A stretch of 64,000 nt of DNA. Source: an uncultured Methanobrevibacter sp. (GTDB taxonomy: Archaea; Methanobacteriota; Methanobacteria; Methanobacteriales; Methanobacteriaceae). This document shows positions 36,085 to 45,634 of this stretch, piece by piece. The notes beneath the pieces were generated by a model. It was given only the letters and a program-made list of their open reading frames with translations. It had not been told where the DNA came from and did no database searches. Numbering within the stretch: the first letter of the stretch is position 1; each line of letters starts with the position of its first letter. The stretch lies in contig NZ_CACXTS010000004.1 of NCBI RefSeq assembly GCF_902770715.1, forward strand, positions 1 through 64,000, given 5' to 3'. Position numbers and translations under genes: made by a program.

Positions 36085-37503
36085 ATGAAATTGACTAAAA
36101 TAATAAAAAATCTATTTAAGAGAAGTCCTAAAGAAAGGGAAATGAAAAGGCTTCCCATAGATACTAAATTTCAAAATAATAGATTTAAAAATATAAAAAT
36201 TTACGCTCCAGACTATGTAATGAGCTCAAAATCAAGATATAGGGTTCAAATATTAGACAGCGCTAATAATCCTCTTGTGAATGAAACCGTTGTTTTAGAA
36301 CTTAATGGAAAAACCTTTGAAAAAGTTACTGATGAAAATGGGTATGCAAAATTAAAAATATCCCCTGTAGCAAACAGGAAAGAAATTGAGGTATATTACC
36401 CTCCTGATGAAGACTACTGCCCAAGGGTAAGGGCCAAATTGATTATGCCCGGAGCAGTGGAAAAAACTGATGAAAAAGAAGCAAAAATATATGCTCCAAA
36501 TATGATTGTTTTTTCAAAAGACGAACCGGACTACTGCGTCAGATTGCTTGACGATGAAGATAAACCTATTCCTTTTGAAATTCTTAAAGTGCAAATTAAT
36601 GATCATCATTATAAAGGATTAACAGACCCTGAAGGATTTTTAAGGCTGGACTTGAAACTCCCTCCCGACACTTACAACATAAAAACAACATTCGAGGGAA
36701 ATGCTAGATTCAAGCCTGTTTCAAAAAAATCAAAATTGGAAGTTAAAACAAGAAATATTGACAGGGATGTTATGATTGAAGTCAATCACCTCGCAATGGA
36801 ATTTAAAGTATCAAAAGATAAGATTGACACATTAAAAGAATATGTAATTAGAACATTGAAAAGAACCAAAAAAGACCATGAAAAGATTAGAATACTTGAT
36901 GATGTTTCATTTAAGATTTATGAAGGCGAAAGGGTCGGTATTTTAGGATTCAACGGTGCAGGTAAAAGTACCCTTCTAAGAATCATTGCTGGAATTTATG
37001 AACCAACAGAAGGTGAAATAAAGATTAACGGAAAAATTGCCCCACTGTTAGAATTAAGCGCCGGTTTCGATAAGAATTATACCGGTAAAAATAACGTTTT
37101 TCTAAATGGTGCGCTATTAAGTATGGATGAAAATTTCATTAAAGAAAAATATGATGAAATAGTGGAATTTTCTGAACTTGGTGAGCATATTAATTATCCT
37201 GTTAAAAATTATTCTAAAGGTATGAGAGCCAAACTTGGTTTTTCAATAGCTACCATGATAAATCCTGAAATTTTAATCATCGATGAGATTTTAGCTGTTG
37301 GGGATATAAAATTCAGAAAAAAAAGCTCTGAAAAAATCAGATCAATGATGAAAGACGGAGTTACAGTAATTCTCGTTTCCCATTCATTAGCTCAAGTTAG
37401 ACAAATATGTGACAGATGCATATGGCTTGAAAATGGAAGAGTCTATATGGAAGGGGAAACAAGGAAAGTTTGTGACGCCTATCTTAAACGTGCAAAAAAA
37501 TAA
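36085..37503 (+). CDS. Polymer-export ABC ATPase (TagH/Wzt-like) with N-terminal Ig-like domains
   Basis: A 472 aa protein. Residues about 232-472 are a TagH/Wzt-type ATPase: Walker [10 protein letters not shown] (near residue 290), Q-loop region, signature [12 protein letters not shown], Walker [15 protein letters not shown] and H-loop VSHS. Residues about 33-225 hold two Ig-like repeats ([20 protein letters not shown] and [20 protein letters not shown]), each with a D-NG-A or DPEGF turn. Such repeats are otherwise typical of secreted adhesins in this genome. No signal peptide precedes them, so they should be cytoplasmic. In Wzt the extra sugar-binding beta domain is C-terminal; here it is N-terminal. 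It may bind the polymer before export. Confidence 0.9.
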   Translation: MKLTKIIKNLFKRSPKEREMKRLPIDTKFQNNRFKNIKIYAPDYVMSSKSRYRVQILDSANNPLVNETVVLELNGKTFEKVTDENGYAKLKISPVANRKEIEVYYPPDEDYCPRVRAKLIMPGAVEKTDEKEAKIYAPNMIVFSKDEPDYCVRLLDDEDKPIPFEILKVQINDHHYKGLTDPEGFLRLDLKLPPDTYNIKTTFEGNARFKPVSKKSKLEVKTRNIDRDVMIEVNHLAMEFKVSKDKIDTLKEYVIRTLKRTKKDHEKIRILDDVSFKIYEGERVGILGFNGAGKSTLLRIIAGIYEPTEGEIKINGKIAPLLELSAGFDKNYTGKNNVFLNGALLSMDENFIKEKYDEIVEFSELGEHINYPVKNYSKGMRAKLGFSIATMINPEILIIDEILAVGDIKFRKKSSEKIRSMMKDGVTVILVSHSLAQVRQICDRCIWLENGRVYMEGETRKVCDAYLKRAKK

Positions 37504-37517
37504 AATAAGGTTTTAAA

Positions 37518-38030
37518 ATGGATAAAAGATGGATTTTAATATTAATAATACTAATAGCTGGATGCGCTTGCATGTATCATATTGTAGATTCATCAAATTC
37601 TGTTGGAGATGCAATTACAGTTGTGAATAAAACTGTAATAACATTACCAAGCGGATTTACAATTGGCGATGATGATAGGTCTAGTGTGACATTAGTCAAT
37701 GAAAATAATAACGAAACAATATTCATTGAAGATTTAGGAAAATCCGATACTTCTCTTGACAACTTTAAAAACGATTTAAATAGATTTTATGAAAGCAACA
37801 ACATTCATGTCCTTAACAATGAAACATTAAACATTAAGGATAATCCTGTTTATCGGATAAACCTCAAAAATGATACTAATGGTGTGGACAGTACCTTCGT
37901 TTATATGTACTCCTGTAACCATACATTTAATGTTAAATTCAATGGTTATTCCAATGAAGATGAACTGAATCAAGATTTTAATTTTATAATTAATACAATT
38001 TCTCCAGATTTTAAGCAAAAACAAGATTAA
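37518..38030 (+). CDS. Small lipoprotein-like secreted protein within the polymer module
   Basis: A 170 aa protein of unknown function. The N-terminus has a hydrophobic helix ending LIAGCAC (residues 12-18), which could be a lipobox, although archaeal lipidation is not certain. The rest is a small Asn/Asp-rich alpha-beta domain, probably outside the cell. Its general plan, a membrane segment then a single domain with TLPSGFTIGDD, resembles the secreted protein at 62728-63246. It lies 14 bases after the ABC ATPase and 14 before the glycosyltransferase, so it may belong to the export system. Confidence 0.7.
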   Translation: MDKRWILILIILIAGCACMYHIVDSSNSVGDAITVVNKTVITLPSGFTIGDDDRSSVTLVNENNNETIFIEDLGKSDTSLDNFKNDLNRFYESNNIHVLNNETLNIKDNPVYRINLKNDTNGVDSTFVYMYSCNHTFNVKFNGYSNEDELNQDFNFIINTISPDFKQKQD

Positions 38031-38044
38031 AATAGGAAGATGAA

Positions 38045-40573
38045 ATGGAATTTGATTTTTCAATTATAATATCAACATTTAATTCAGAGTTAGGTATAAA
38101 AAAATCCATAGATTCAATAATCAATCAGACACATGCCTTCAAAAAAATTGAAATAATCATAGTTGATAATAATAGTGATGACAAAACAAAGGACATTTGT
38201 GATGACTATATCAAAAAATACGCTCATAATATAAAATACTTCCAATTGGACGAAAATGATTTTGTCAGATCAATTAATTTAGGTATTGAACAATCATCCG
38301 GAACTTTTATTGCAAGTTTGCAGCCCCACGATTATTATTCAAAAAACACATTACAAGAGATTTGGGAGTTCGCTAATAAAAATAAGGATGTAGATGTGAT
38401 TTCAATCCCCCTTGTTTTCTTTAAGAACAATAAAAAATGGAATTATTTAAACTATAAGATTAAGAAAAGCAAAAAAGTTAATCTTTTAAACGAACCAAAG
38501 TACGTTCAATATTTAGGGTTGTCCACTTTCATAAGAAGAAATTCAATTGAAGGGCTGAAGTTCAAAATACCTCATAATCAAGGCCCGACCATTTTTAGTG
38601 AAATCCTAATGAACAATCCTACCTTAGGGATAACAAACAATGGAGCCTATTTTTCAAGAAATATTGATGAAAAGATATACTCCATCAACGAGGAATCATT
38701 TTTTGCAGATGACTATGAAAATTATATTGAAATTAACTTCAGCAGATTAATAGAAAAAACACTAAACAAATTCTCAAATGTCCCCCAGTTTATCCAATTT
38801 AATTTGATTAATCATCTTAGATGGCTTTTATATGCTGAAAAAACACCTGAAAAACTGGATTTATCAAAATTATCTGAAAAAATAAAATATATTGATGATG
38901 AAATAATTTTAAACAGCATATTACTTCCCCGCAACCATAAGATATTCACATGCTTATTAAAACATGATTTTGAATTAAGTGAAGATTTAAAAGAAAAACT
39001 AGAGCTAAATACGATATTTATTGATAATTACGATATTATAAATGATAAACTCCATATATTGGCAAGCAAATTAACAACAGAGTTAACCCATGTCGATATC
39101 TTCGTAAATGGAGAAAAAATCAAAGCGCAGGAAGTTCTATTTCCTCAAAAAGATGAGTATAGCTTAAATTGCAGATATGCTAAAGATTATTCCATCGAAA
39201 CAGCAATACCCATCAATACAAATGAAGAATTCGAATTGGAATTCAAGCAAGAAAACAAGAAACTACACATAGACTTTTCAAGGCCGTGCAACTTCTCCAA
39301 AACTGTGGGATATGCAAAAACAAAGCACTATATATCCATATTAAATAATGATTCCATCATAATTAAAAAGAAAACTACAGGTAACTGGATAAAACAAGAA
39401 TTAAAAACACTCATCCATATTGTTAAAGAGCGTGAAACAGGCTTTGAAAAGGCAGTTCCATTTAGAATAATTTACATGCTCGCATATCCCTTTTTAAGAA
39501 ATAAAAAAATATGGTTCTACATGGACCGCCCTAATGAATCTGATGACAATGGGTTGGCCTTGTTTAAATATTCCATGAAACAAAATGAAAAAATCGACAA
39601 GTACTTTATTTTGGATTCACACAATAAAGAGTTCAATAACATCAAAAAGATTGGAAAAGTTATCCCATATAAATCAATCAAACATAGGATATTGGGATTA
39701 TTCGTTGAAAATATTATCACGTCCCATCCGGACAATGAAATCATTTACCCCTTCTGGGGAGGTTATCCATTTTTTGCCGGCCTTCTAAAATCAAACAATA
39801 TATTCCTACAGCATGGAATTCTGAAGGACGATATTTCATCATGGTTAAATAAATCAAACATGAATTTATCTTTCTTTTTGGTCTCATCAGCTAAAGAATA
39901 TGAATCAATATTTAAATATCCTTACAACTACGATGAAAATGTGGTTCAATTACTAGGTTTGCCTAGATATGACACCCTTGAAAATCAAAAAGATAAAAAA
40001 CAGATTATCATAATGCCTTCCTGGAGAAGGGACCTGGACCATAAATCCAATGAGTATGTTAAAAACAATGAATTCTTTAAAAAGTTTAATTCCCTGATTA
40101 ATAATGAAAGACTAATTGAAAAGGCACGGGAAAACAATTATGAAATAATATTCAGGCCACATCCAAAAGTATATGCTTATATCGACCTTTTTGATAGAAA
40201 TGATTATGTAAAAATAGATTATGATAAAGAAAGATATCAGACCCTATTCAATAACGGATCATTGATGATAACCGATTATTCATCCGTATCTTTTGACTTC
40301 GCATATTTATACAAGCCAGTATTATATTATCAATACGGTGACGATTACCATTTCGACATAGAAGACAGCTATTTTGATTACGAAACCATGGGCTTCGGAG
40401 AAGTTGTAAAAACAGAGGAAGAATTGGTTGATTTAACTATAAAATATATTGAAAAAAATTGTGAACTCGATGATGAATATGCAAAGAGAATCAGCGACTT
40501 TTTCATATTTACTGACAAAAACAACTGCAAAAGAGTGCACGATAAAATCAAAGAAATACCCTTAAAGGATTAG
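38045..40573 (+). CDS. GT2 glycosyltransferase fused to a CDP-glycerol glycerophosphotransferase (TagF-like)
   Basis: An 842 aa fusion. Residues 1-230 are a GT2 glycosyltransferase (IIISTFNSELGIKKSI, IIVDNNSDDKTKDI); the usual DxD site reads QPHD near residue 97, so catalysis by this half is uncertain. Residues about 240-480 are a less conserved linker. Residues about 490-830 match CDP-glycerol glycerophosphotransferases: NIFLQHGILKDD, IIMPSWRRDLD, FRPHPK and TDYSSVSFDFAYLYKPVLYY. This enzyme type builds poly(glycerol or ribitol phosphate), as in teichoic acids. It is the last gene of the module and its end overlaps the convergent GNAT gene by 12 bases. Confidence 0.87.
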   Translation: MEFDFSIIISTFNSELGIKKSIDSIINQTHAFKKIEIIIVDNNSDDKTKDICDDYIKKYAHNIKYFQLDENDFVRSINLGIEQSSGTFIASLQPHDYYSKNTLQEIWEFANKNKDVDVISIPLVFFKNNKKWNYLNYKIKKSKKVNLLNEPKYVQYLGLSTFIRRNSIEGLKFKIPHNQGPTIFSEILMNNPTLGITNNGAYFSRNIDEKIYSINEESFFADDYENYIEINFSRLIEKTLNKFSNVPQFIQFNLINHLRWLLYAEKTPEKLDLSKLSEKIKYIDDEIILNSILLPRNHKIFTCLLKHDFELSEDLKEKLELNTIFIDNYDIINDKLHILASKLTTELTHVDIFVNGEKIKAQEVLFPQKDEYSLNCRYAKDYSIETAIPINTNEEFELEFKQENKKLHIDFSRPCNFSKTVGYAKTKHYISILNNDSIIIKKKTTGNWIKQELKTLIHIVKERETGFEKAVPFRIIYMLAYPFLRNKKIWFYMDRPNESDDNGLALFKYSMKQNEKIDKYFILDSHNKEFNNIKKIGKVIPYKSIKHRILGLFVENIITSHPDNEIIYPFWGGYPFFAGLLKSNNIFLQHGILKDDISSWLNKSNMNLSFFLVSSAKEYESIFKYPYNYDENVVQLLGLPRYDTLENQKDKKQIIIMPSWRRDLDHKSNEYVKNNEFFKKFNSLINNERLIEKARENNYEIIFRPHPKVYAYIDLFDRNDYVKIDYDKERYQTLFNNGSLMITDYSSVSFDFAYLYKPVLYYQYGDDYHFDIEDSYFDYETMGFGEVVKTEEELVDLTIKYIEKNCELDDEYAKRISDFFIFTDKNNCKRVHDKIKEIPLKD

Positions 40574-41140
40574 TTCCATATTGTGCATTCCTCTTTCAAA
40601 GCTGCCGATTTTTAAACTTTTTTTATTGAATTCCTTAAAACCTATTCTTTCATAAAGTTTTCTGGCACCAATGTTTCTAAAATCGGCATCTAAAATAACT
40701 CTATTTAGATTTTTAGATTTTGCATAGTCTATTACATCAAGCAAAACCTGTTTGCCCAAACCCTGACCTCTTAAAGAGTCATCAATAGCTATCTCTGCAA
40801 CATACAAATCATCCTTTTCAATGTCGCACAATACAAAATGATCCAAAATATCAACAATTATCAATTTTAATGATTTTAATCTGAAATCGTAAGGCATTTC
40901 TGAAATATATGCCATCAGCATGCCAATAATCTCATCATTATCATCTAAAATAACTTTAAACGTTCCTTCAGGTTCATGTTTTCTTAAATCCCTTTCAATA
41001 GTTGAAATAGCCTTATCTTCATTCTTAAATAATAAATCAAAAGTTCTAAAATCCACATCATAAACTAATTTAGCAACTTTATATGTATCATGAACTTTAG
41101 GGTTAAAATTTTCATATCTCATATCAAACACTTTTAACAA
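40562..41140 (-). CDS. GNAT-family N-acetyltransferase
   Basis: A 192 aa GNAT protein. The acetyl-CoA motif is [20 protein letters not shown] (R/QxxGxG/A), followed by [22 protein letters not shown] 100-residue N-terminal half is variable and may define the substrate, which is unknown. It starts inside the end of larB (17-base overlap), so they are co-translated. Its 3' end overlaps the TagF-like gene. Confidence 0.85.
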   Translation of the reverse strand: MLKVFDMRYENFNPKVHDTYKVAKLVYDVDFRTFDLLFKNEDKAISTIERDLRKHEPEGTFKVILDDNDEIIGMLMAYISEMPYDFRLKSLKLIIVDILDHFVLCDIEKDDLYVAEIAIDDSLRGQGLGKQVLLDVIDYAKSKNLNRVILDADFRNIGARKLYERIGFKEFNKKSLKIGSFERGMHNMELIL

Positions 41141-41885
41141 TAGTCAATGCAAAAACTCCGGCGCCAAAACCGTTATCAATATTAACAACTGCAATGCCCG
41201 GTGCACAGGATTGGAGCATGGCATCCAATGCAACTCTTCCCCCTTCTCCAACGCCATAACCGACAGAAGTTGGAACCCCTATGACTGGAACATCAACAAG
41301 ACCTGCAACAACAGAAGGAAGCGCACCTTCCATTCCGGCACAGACAATGAATGCACGAACGCCTTCCTTAACCATGTGCGCTATTTGAGGGAATAACCTG
41401 TGAATCCCCGCAACCCCAATGTCATATGAAGTTATGGCCTCACATCCTCCTTCCTCAACAATTACGCGTGCTTCTTCGGCTATATTGATATCTGAAGTTC
41501 CTGCAGTAATGATTCCAATTTTTGCAATTGGTTCGGCATTTCTAATTTCCTTTCTTATAATTAAAATTTGAGCTCTTTTGTTATAATCGAAAATTAGGGA
41601 TTCATCATCCAAATCATCTAAAATCTTCTCATATCTTTCCCAAGACAATTTAGTGATAATCAAGTCATCCTCACTATTTTCAATATATTTTCTAATAATC
41701 AAAATTAAATCATCATAATTCTTACTTGGTGCAAAAACCGCCTCCGGAAAGCCTGTCCTGTCAGTCCTATTCATGTCCAGTTTGGCAATTTCGTCAAATT
41801 CCAAAATATTATTTGAAGTGATGAGCTTCTCCGCTTCATCAATATTAAGTTCTCCGTTGACTAGTCTTTCAAGAATATCCTTCAT
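41124..41885 (-). CDS. larB: LarB, nickel-pincer cofactor biosynthesis carboxylase-like protein
   Basis: A 253 aa LarB. The C-terminal half resembles AIR carboxylase (PurE): [35 protein letters not shown] and [17 protein letters not shown]. The N-terminal half is typical of LarB. It carboxylates and hydrolyses nicotinic acid adenine dinucleotide on the way to the nickel-pincer cofactor. larC and larE are not in the window, so cofactor synthesis cannot be confirmed. It is divergent from hypF. Confidence 0.92.
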   Translation of the reverse strand: MKDILERLVNGELNIDEAEKLITSNNILEFDEIAKLDMNRTDRTGFPEAVFAPSKNYDDLILIIRKYIENSEDDLIITKLSWERYEKILDDLDDESLIFDYNKRAQILIIRKEIRNAEPIAKIGIITAGTSDINIAEEARVIVEEGGCEAITSYDIGVAGIHRLFPQIAHMVKEGVRAFIVCAGMEGALPSVVAGLVDVPVIGVPTSVGYGVGEGGRVALDAMLQSCAPGIAVVNIDNGFGAGVFALTIVKSV

Positions 41886-41894
41886 AATATAATA

Positions 41895-41925
41895 TATAGG
41901 ATAAAATTATATAAAATTTGACTTA
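41895..41925. promoter_or_regulatory. Shared TATA region for larB and hypF
   Basis: AAATTATATAAAATTT (41904-41919) is nearly symmetrical and centred about 26 bases from the larB ATG and 30 from the hypF ATG. Neither gene has a ribosome binding site. Both transcripts are predicted to be leaderless and to share one AT-rich promoter core. Both proteins concern nickel enzymes. Confidence 0.5.
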
Positions 41926-41940
41926 CAATATTATAACTTA

Positions 41941-44181
41941 ATGAAAGCTTTAAAGATTTTGACCCAGGGAATAGTCCAAGGTGTAGGATTTAGACCATAT
42001 GTGTATAGATTAGCTAGTGAGCTAAAATTAAACGGATATGTCAGGAACCTTGGAAATGTTGTCGAAATCATTGTTGAAGGAGATAATTCTGATTTATTTG
42101 TTGATAAGCTTCCCAATGAATTGCCTCCGATAGCTAAAATTAGTTCTATGGAAGTCGAAGAAATTGAAGAAAATGGCTATGCTGATTTTGAGATTATAGA
42201 AAGCGGAGCTTCATATTCCGGAATAAGCGTTATTCCACCAGATATTGCAATTTGCGATAAATGCCTTGAAGAAATTAGAAATCCCAACGATAGGCGATAT
42301 AAATACGCTTTTAATGCATGTACTGATTGCGGTCCAAGATTTACCGTTATCGAAAGCGTTCCATATGACAGGATAAGAACCTCTATGGATGAATTCCCAT
42401 TGTGTGACGACTGCCTTGTCGAATACAAAGAGCCTTTAAACCGACGTTATCATGGTGAGGCAATATGCTGCAGCGAATGCGGCCCCCAAATGGAAATTTA
42501 TGAAGGATTGGAAAAAATAGATACTGAAAATCCGATAAGATTGGGAGCTCAAAAACTAAAGGAAGGCAAAATACTCGCAATTAAAGGTATTGGAGGAACA
42601 CATTTGGTTGTTGACGCATATAATGATGAAGCGATTAAAGAATTAAGAAAAAGACTCAACAGACCAAACCAGGCCTTTGCCGTCATGTGCAAGGATTTGG
42701 ATAGTCTTCAAGAATATGCCCATTTGACAAGAAAAGAGATTGATACAATAACCTCAAATAAACGTCCGATTGTTATTTTAAAGAAAAAAGACAATTATCC
42801 GTTCCCCGACAGCTTATCACCTGGCCTTCACAATATTGGAGTCATGCTTCCTTACTCACCAATGCATTATCTGCTATTTGATGAAGGGGACATTGACACA
42901 TATGTAATGACCTCCGCAAATATCCCCGGCGAGCCTATGATGATTAAAAACGAAGAGATAATCAATGGAGTAAATGATTATTCTTTGGTTCACAATCGCC
43001 AAATCCTAAATAGATGTGATGATTCCGTAATCAGATTCAGAAATGATGAACTGTCATTTATTAGAAGATCACGGGGATACACACCTGAACCATACACCAT
43101 AAATTATGACGTCAATGAATCCAATGTGCTTGCATTGGGTCCGGAACTTGATGTTACATTCTCAATCGCCAAAGACAATATAGTATACCCTTCCCAGCAT
43201 ATTGGAAATACAAACAAGCCAAAAACATTGAAATTCCTAAGGGAAGCTATTGAAAATATGGAAAGGATTACCAAAATTAATGAATTTGATGTGATTGCAT
43301 GTGATATGCATCCCCATTTCTTTACAACAAGACTTGCCTATGAATTGGCGGAAAAATATGATGCCGAAGTAATGCCAATCCAACACCACCACGCACATTC
43401 AATCGCTCTTGCAAATGATAGCTCCATCGAGGAAATGATTGTTATTGCTGCCGACGGAGTGGGTTATGGAAGTGATGGAACAAGCTGGGGTGGAGAAATC
43501 CTTTATACTGACATTAAAGATTTTGAAAGGTTAGGGCATCTGCAACCTCAATTAATGCCTGGAGGAGATGTGGCGACAAAATACCCTGCAAGAATGCTTG
43601 CAAGCATATTAAACGATGAAGATTTAATCAAAAATTATTCAAATTACTTTAAATATGGTGAAATTGAAATAAAAAACATTTTCAAGCAAATTGAAGCTGG
43701 AATAAACGTCGGCAAGACAACAAGTACAGGAAGAGTTTTAGATTCCATGGCTGTGGCCTTGGAAATTTGTCATGAACGAACTTACGAAGGCGAATGCTCA
43801 ATGAAACTCGAATCCTCCGCATATTATTCAACTAAAAAATTAGATATTCCTATAATCGTTGAGGACAACACATTGAACACCACTGAAATATTGAGGGAAG
43901 TTGTAAAGTTATATGAAAATGGTGAAAAGAAAGCTGATGTTGCTGCTGCAGGCCAATATGCAGTTGCAAGCGGTTTAAGCGAACTCGCAATAATGGCTGC
44001 GAACAAAAAAGGCATTTCCGATATCGGAGCTACAGGAGGAGTATTCTACAACGAAGCCATTACCGATACTGTTAAAAATCATATAGAAAATAACGGATTT
44101 AACTTCATTCAACACAAAAACACCTGTGCCGGAGACGGTTCCGTTTCACTCGGACAGGCAATCATTGCTAAAAAAAGGTAA
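41941..44181 (+). CDS. hypF: HypF, carbamoyltransferase for NiFe hydrogenase maturation
   Basis: A 746 aa HypF. Domains are an acylphosphatase (residues 1-90, GIVQGVGFRPYVYRLA), two C4 zinc modules (CDKCLEEI with CTDCG, CDDCLVEY with CSECG), a YrdC domain (about 200-380, GIGGTHLVVDA) and a Kae1-like domain with HHHAH and DGVGYGSDGTSWGGE. It makes carbamoyl-adenylate and transfers the carbamoyl group to HypE for cyanide ligands of NiFe hydrogenases, such as EhbN here. All motifs look intact. Confidence 0.96.
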   Translation: MKALKILTQGIVQGVGFRPYVYRLASELKLNGYVRNLGNVVEIIVEGDNSDLFVDKLPNELPPIAKISSMEVEEIEENGYADFEIIESGASYSGISVIPPDIAICDKCLEEIRNPNDRRYKYAFNACTDCGPRFTVIESVPYDRIRTSMDEFPLCDDCLVEYKEPLNRRYHGEAICCSECGPQMEIYEGLEKIDTENPIRLGAQKLKEGKILAIKGIGGTHLVVDAYNDEAIKELRKRLNRPNQAFAVMCKDLDSLQEYAHLTRKEIDTITSNKRPIVILKKKDNYPFPDSLSPGLHNIGVMLPYSPMHYLLFDEGDIDTYVMTSANIPGEPMMIKNEEIINGVNDYSLVHNRQILNRCDDSVIRFRNDELSFIRRSRGYTPEPYTINYDVNESNVLALGPELDVTFSIAKDNIVYPSQHIGNTNKPKTLKFLREAIENMERITKINEFDVIACDMHPHFFTTRLAYELAEKYDAEVMPIQHHHAHSIALANDSSIEEMIVIAADGVGYGSDGTSWGGEILYTDIKDFERLGHLQPQLMPGGDVATKYPARMLASILNDEDLIKNYSNYFKYGEIEIKNIFKQIEAGINVGKTTSTGRVLDSMAVALEICHERTYEGECSMKLESSAYYSTKKLDIPIIVEDNTLNTTEILREVVKLYENGEKKADVAAAGQYAVASGLSELAIMAANKKGISDIGATGGVFYNEAITDTVKNHIENNGFNFIQHKNTCAGDGSVSLGQAIIAKKR

Positions 44182-44193
44182 AAAAAAAGAATG

Positions 44194-44214
44194 GTTTGAA
44201 ATTTATATTCAAAC
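44194..44214 (-). terminator. Hairpin terminator of the winged-helix regulator gene
   Basis: Stem GTTTGAA/TTCAAAC with a seven-base loop, eight bases after the regulator stop on the minus strand, followed there by an eight-base T-run (plus A-run 44181-44188). Confidence 0.65.
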
Positions 44215-44221
44215 ATGACGG

Positions 44222-44797
44222 CTATCTATTTTTAAGAGTTCTTTCAAGGATGTATTCTGCCCTTTCAAGGAGATTACCATATAACCTTATTTGGTTTTTC
44301 AACTCATCAATAGCTTCGAGCTGGCCATCATCAATTCTTTTTTCAATATCTAAAAGTTTTGACCACTCATCCCCGGATGGGAGCTGTAATGTATTAAGCA
44401 TGTCGTCAGTGAATTGAACGTCGAAATTATTCCTATTAATAGTAATATGGATGTTGACTTCATTCTGCAAATCATAATATTTACGTGGACGACCTCTTAA
44501 AATCTTTTTATAAGAAGAATTTAGAATACCTATATCTTCCATAGCACGTAAATGAGCAATGATGGCTTTTTGACCAATATCTAACTCATTTGAAATTTCA
44601 CTTACAAACATAGGTTCTTCCCTTAAAAGATTTATAATATCTCTTCTAGTCTTACAACCCATTACATCAAGGATATCTTCCACATCAATGTCATCGACAG
44701 GAGTATTGTAATCTGTCCTAAGTTCTATGTGGCCTTTCGGCATATTGACATTTTTGCGGGTTTTTTCATTTTTCTCAATGTCGTTTGTATTGCTCAT
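44222..44797 (-). CDS. ArsR-like winged-helix regulator next to the Hsp70 genes
   Basis: A 191 aa DNA-binding protein. The winged helix lies at about residues 40-110: CKTRRDIINLLREEPMFVSE, ELDIGQKAIIAHLRAMEDIGI and the wing LRGRPRKYYDL. The C-terminal 70 residues form a predicted coiled coil that may mediate dimerisation. It is divergent from grpE-dnaK-dnaJ, and two nearly identical 15-base boxes lie between them, one overlapping its own TATA box. It is a good candidate for a stress-gene repressor that also represses itself; this is an inference. The mRNA is probably leaderless. Confidence 0.82.
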   Translation of the reverse strand: MSNTNDIEKNEKTRKNVNMPKGHIELRTDYNTPVDDIDVEDILDVMGCKTRRDIINLLREEPMFVSEISNELDIGQKAIIAHLRAMEDIGILNSSYKKILRGRPRKYYDLQNEVNIHITINRNNFDVQFTDDMLNTLQLPSGDEWSKLLDIEKRIDDGQLEAIDELKNQIRLYGNLLERAEYILERTLKNR

Positions 44798-45040
44798 GAT
44801 TATACATTATATCGAAACCTTTATATAACTTTTTGTTACTATAATAATGTAAGAGAAAGATAACTTTTGGTTACTTTAATATTTGGTTCAGAAAAACTTA
44901 AAGTAATAACTCTTAAATGATGAACCATTTTCCTATATGTCCATAAATTCCTACAAACCAATGTTAAATGGCTAAAAGTTCAAGTTCTCTACGGAGAGTT
45001 ATTACAAAAGTTTTTCAAAAAACCTAAAAAGGGTGCAAAT
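44798..45040. promoter_or_regulatory. Divergent control region of the regulator and the grpE-dnaK-dnaJ genes
   Basis: Two boxes of the form TAAC-N5-GTTACT differ at one base: 44826-44840 (TAACTTTTTGTTACT) and 44861-44875 (TAACTTTTGGTTACT). The first overlaps the minus-strand TATA (44828-44820), which lies about 27 bases from the regulator start. An 11-bp inverted repeat, GTAATAACTCT at 44903-44913 and its complement at 44995-45005, lies nearer grpE. A possible grpE TATA is CTATATGT near 44933. Confidence 0.55.
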
Positions 45041-45592
45041 ATGACTGACGAAAATAAAAGCGAAACTGAAGTTGAAACTCAAGATATTCAAGAAAAATAT
45101 GATGAACTTCTTGAAGAGTTATCTCTCAAAGACGAAGAGTTGACTAAACTAAAAGAAGATCTTGAAAAACAAGAAGCTGAAACTCAAGAATACATTTCAC
45201 TTGCACAAAGACTTCAAGCAGATTTCGAAAATTTCAAAAAAATTACAGACAAAAGAAATAAAGAATTAGTTAAATTCGCAAATGAAAATGTAATAAAAGA
45301 GTTTTTAGACTGTTATGAAGATTTTGGTAGAGCTTTAGAAATTGAGAATGATGAAGATTTAAAAGAAGGTGTAGAACTCATCTATAATAAATTTAAAGAT
45401 GTTTTGACAAAAGAAGGTGTTGAAGAAATTCCTGCAAAAGGAGAAAAATTCGATTTGAATAAACATGAGGCATTGATGGTTCAAGAATCAGAAGATGTTG
45501 AAAATGGTTATATTATAGAAGAATTAATGAAGGGCTACATGTACAAAGATAAAGTTCTTAAATACTCAAAAGTTATAGTTTGTAAAAAATAA
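45041..45592 (+). CDS. grpE: GrpE, nucleotide exchange factor for DnaK
   Basis: A 183 aa GrpE. A long N-terminal coiled coil (about residues 15-75, EELSLKDEELTKLKEDLEKQ) precedes the family signature LQADFENFKKITDKRNKELV and the C-terminal beta domain (VQESEDVENGYIIEELMKGYMYKDKVL). It releases ADP from DnaK. It is first in the grpE-dnaK-dnaJ order, 42 bases before dnaK. Archaeal Hsp70 systems were acquired from bacteria, which is general knowledge rather than seen here. Confidence 0.95.
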   Translation: MTDENKSETEVETQDIQEKYDELLEELSLKDEELTKLKEDLEKQEAETQEYISLAQRLQADFENFKKITDKRNKELVKFANENVIKEFLDCYEDFGRALEIENDEDLKEGVELIYNKFKDVLTKEGVEEIPAKGEKFDLNKHEALMVQESEDVENGYIIEELMKGYMYKDKVLKYSKVIVCKK

Positions 45593-45634
45593 CGTTTATT
45601 AAATAATTTATGAAAAAAAATATAGGTGATAATT

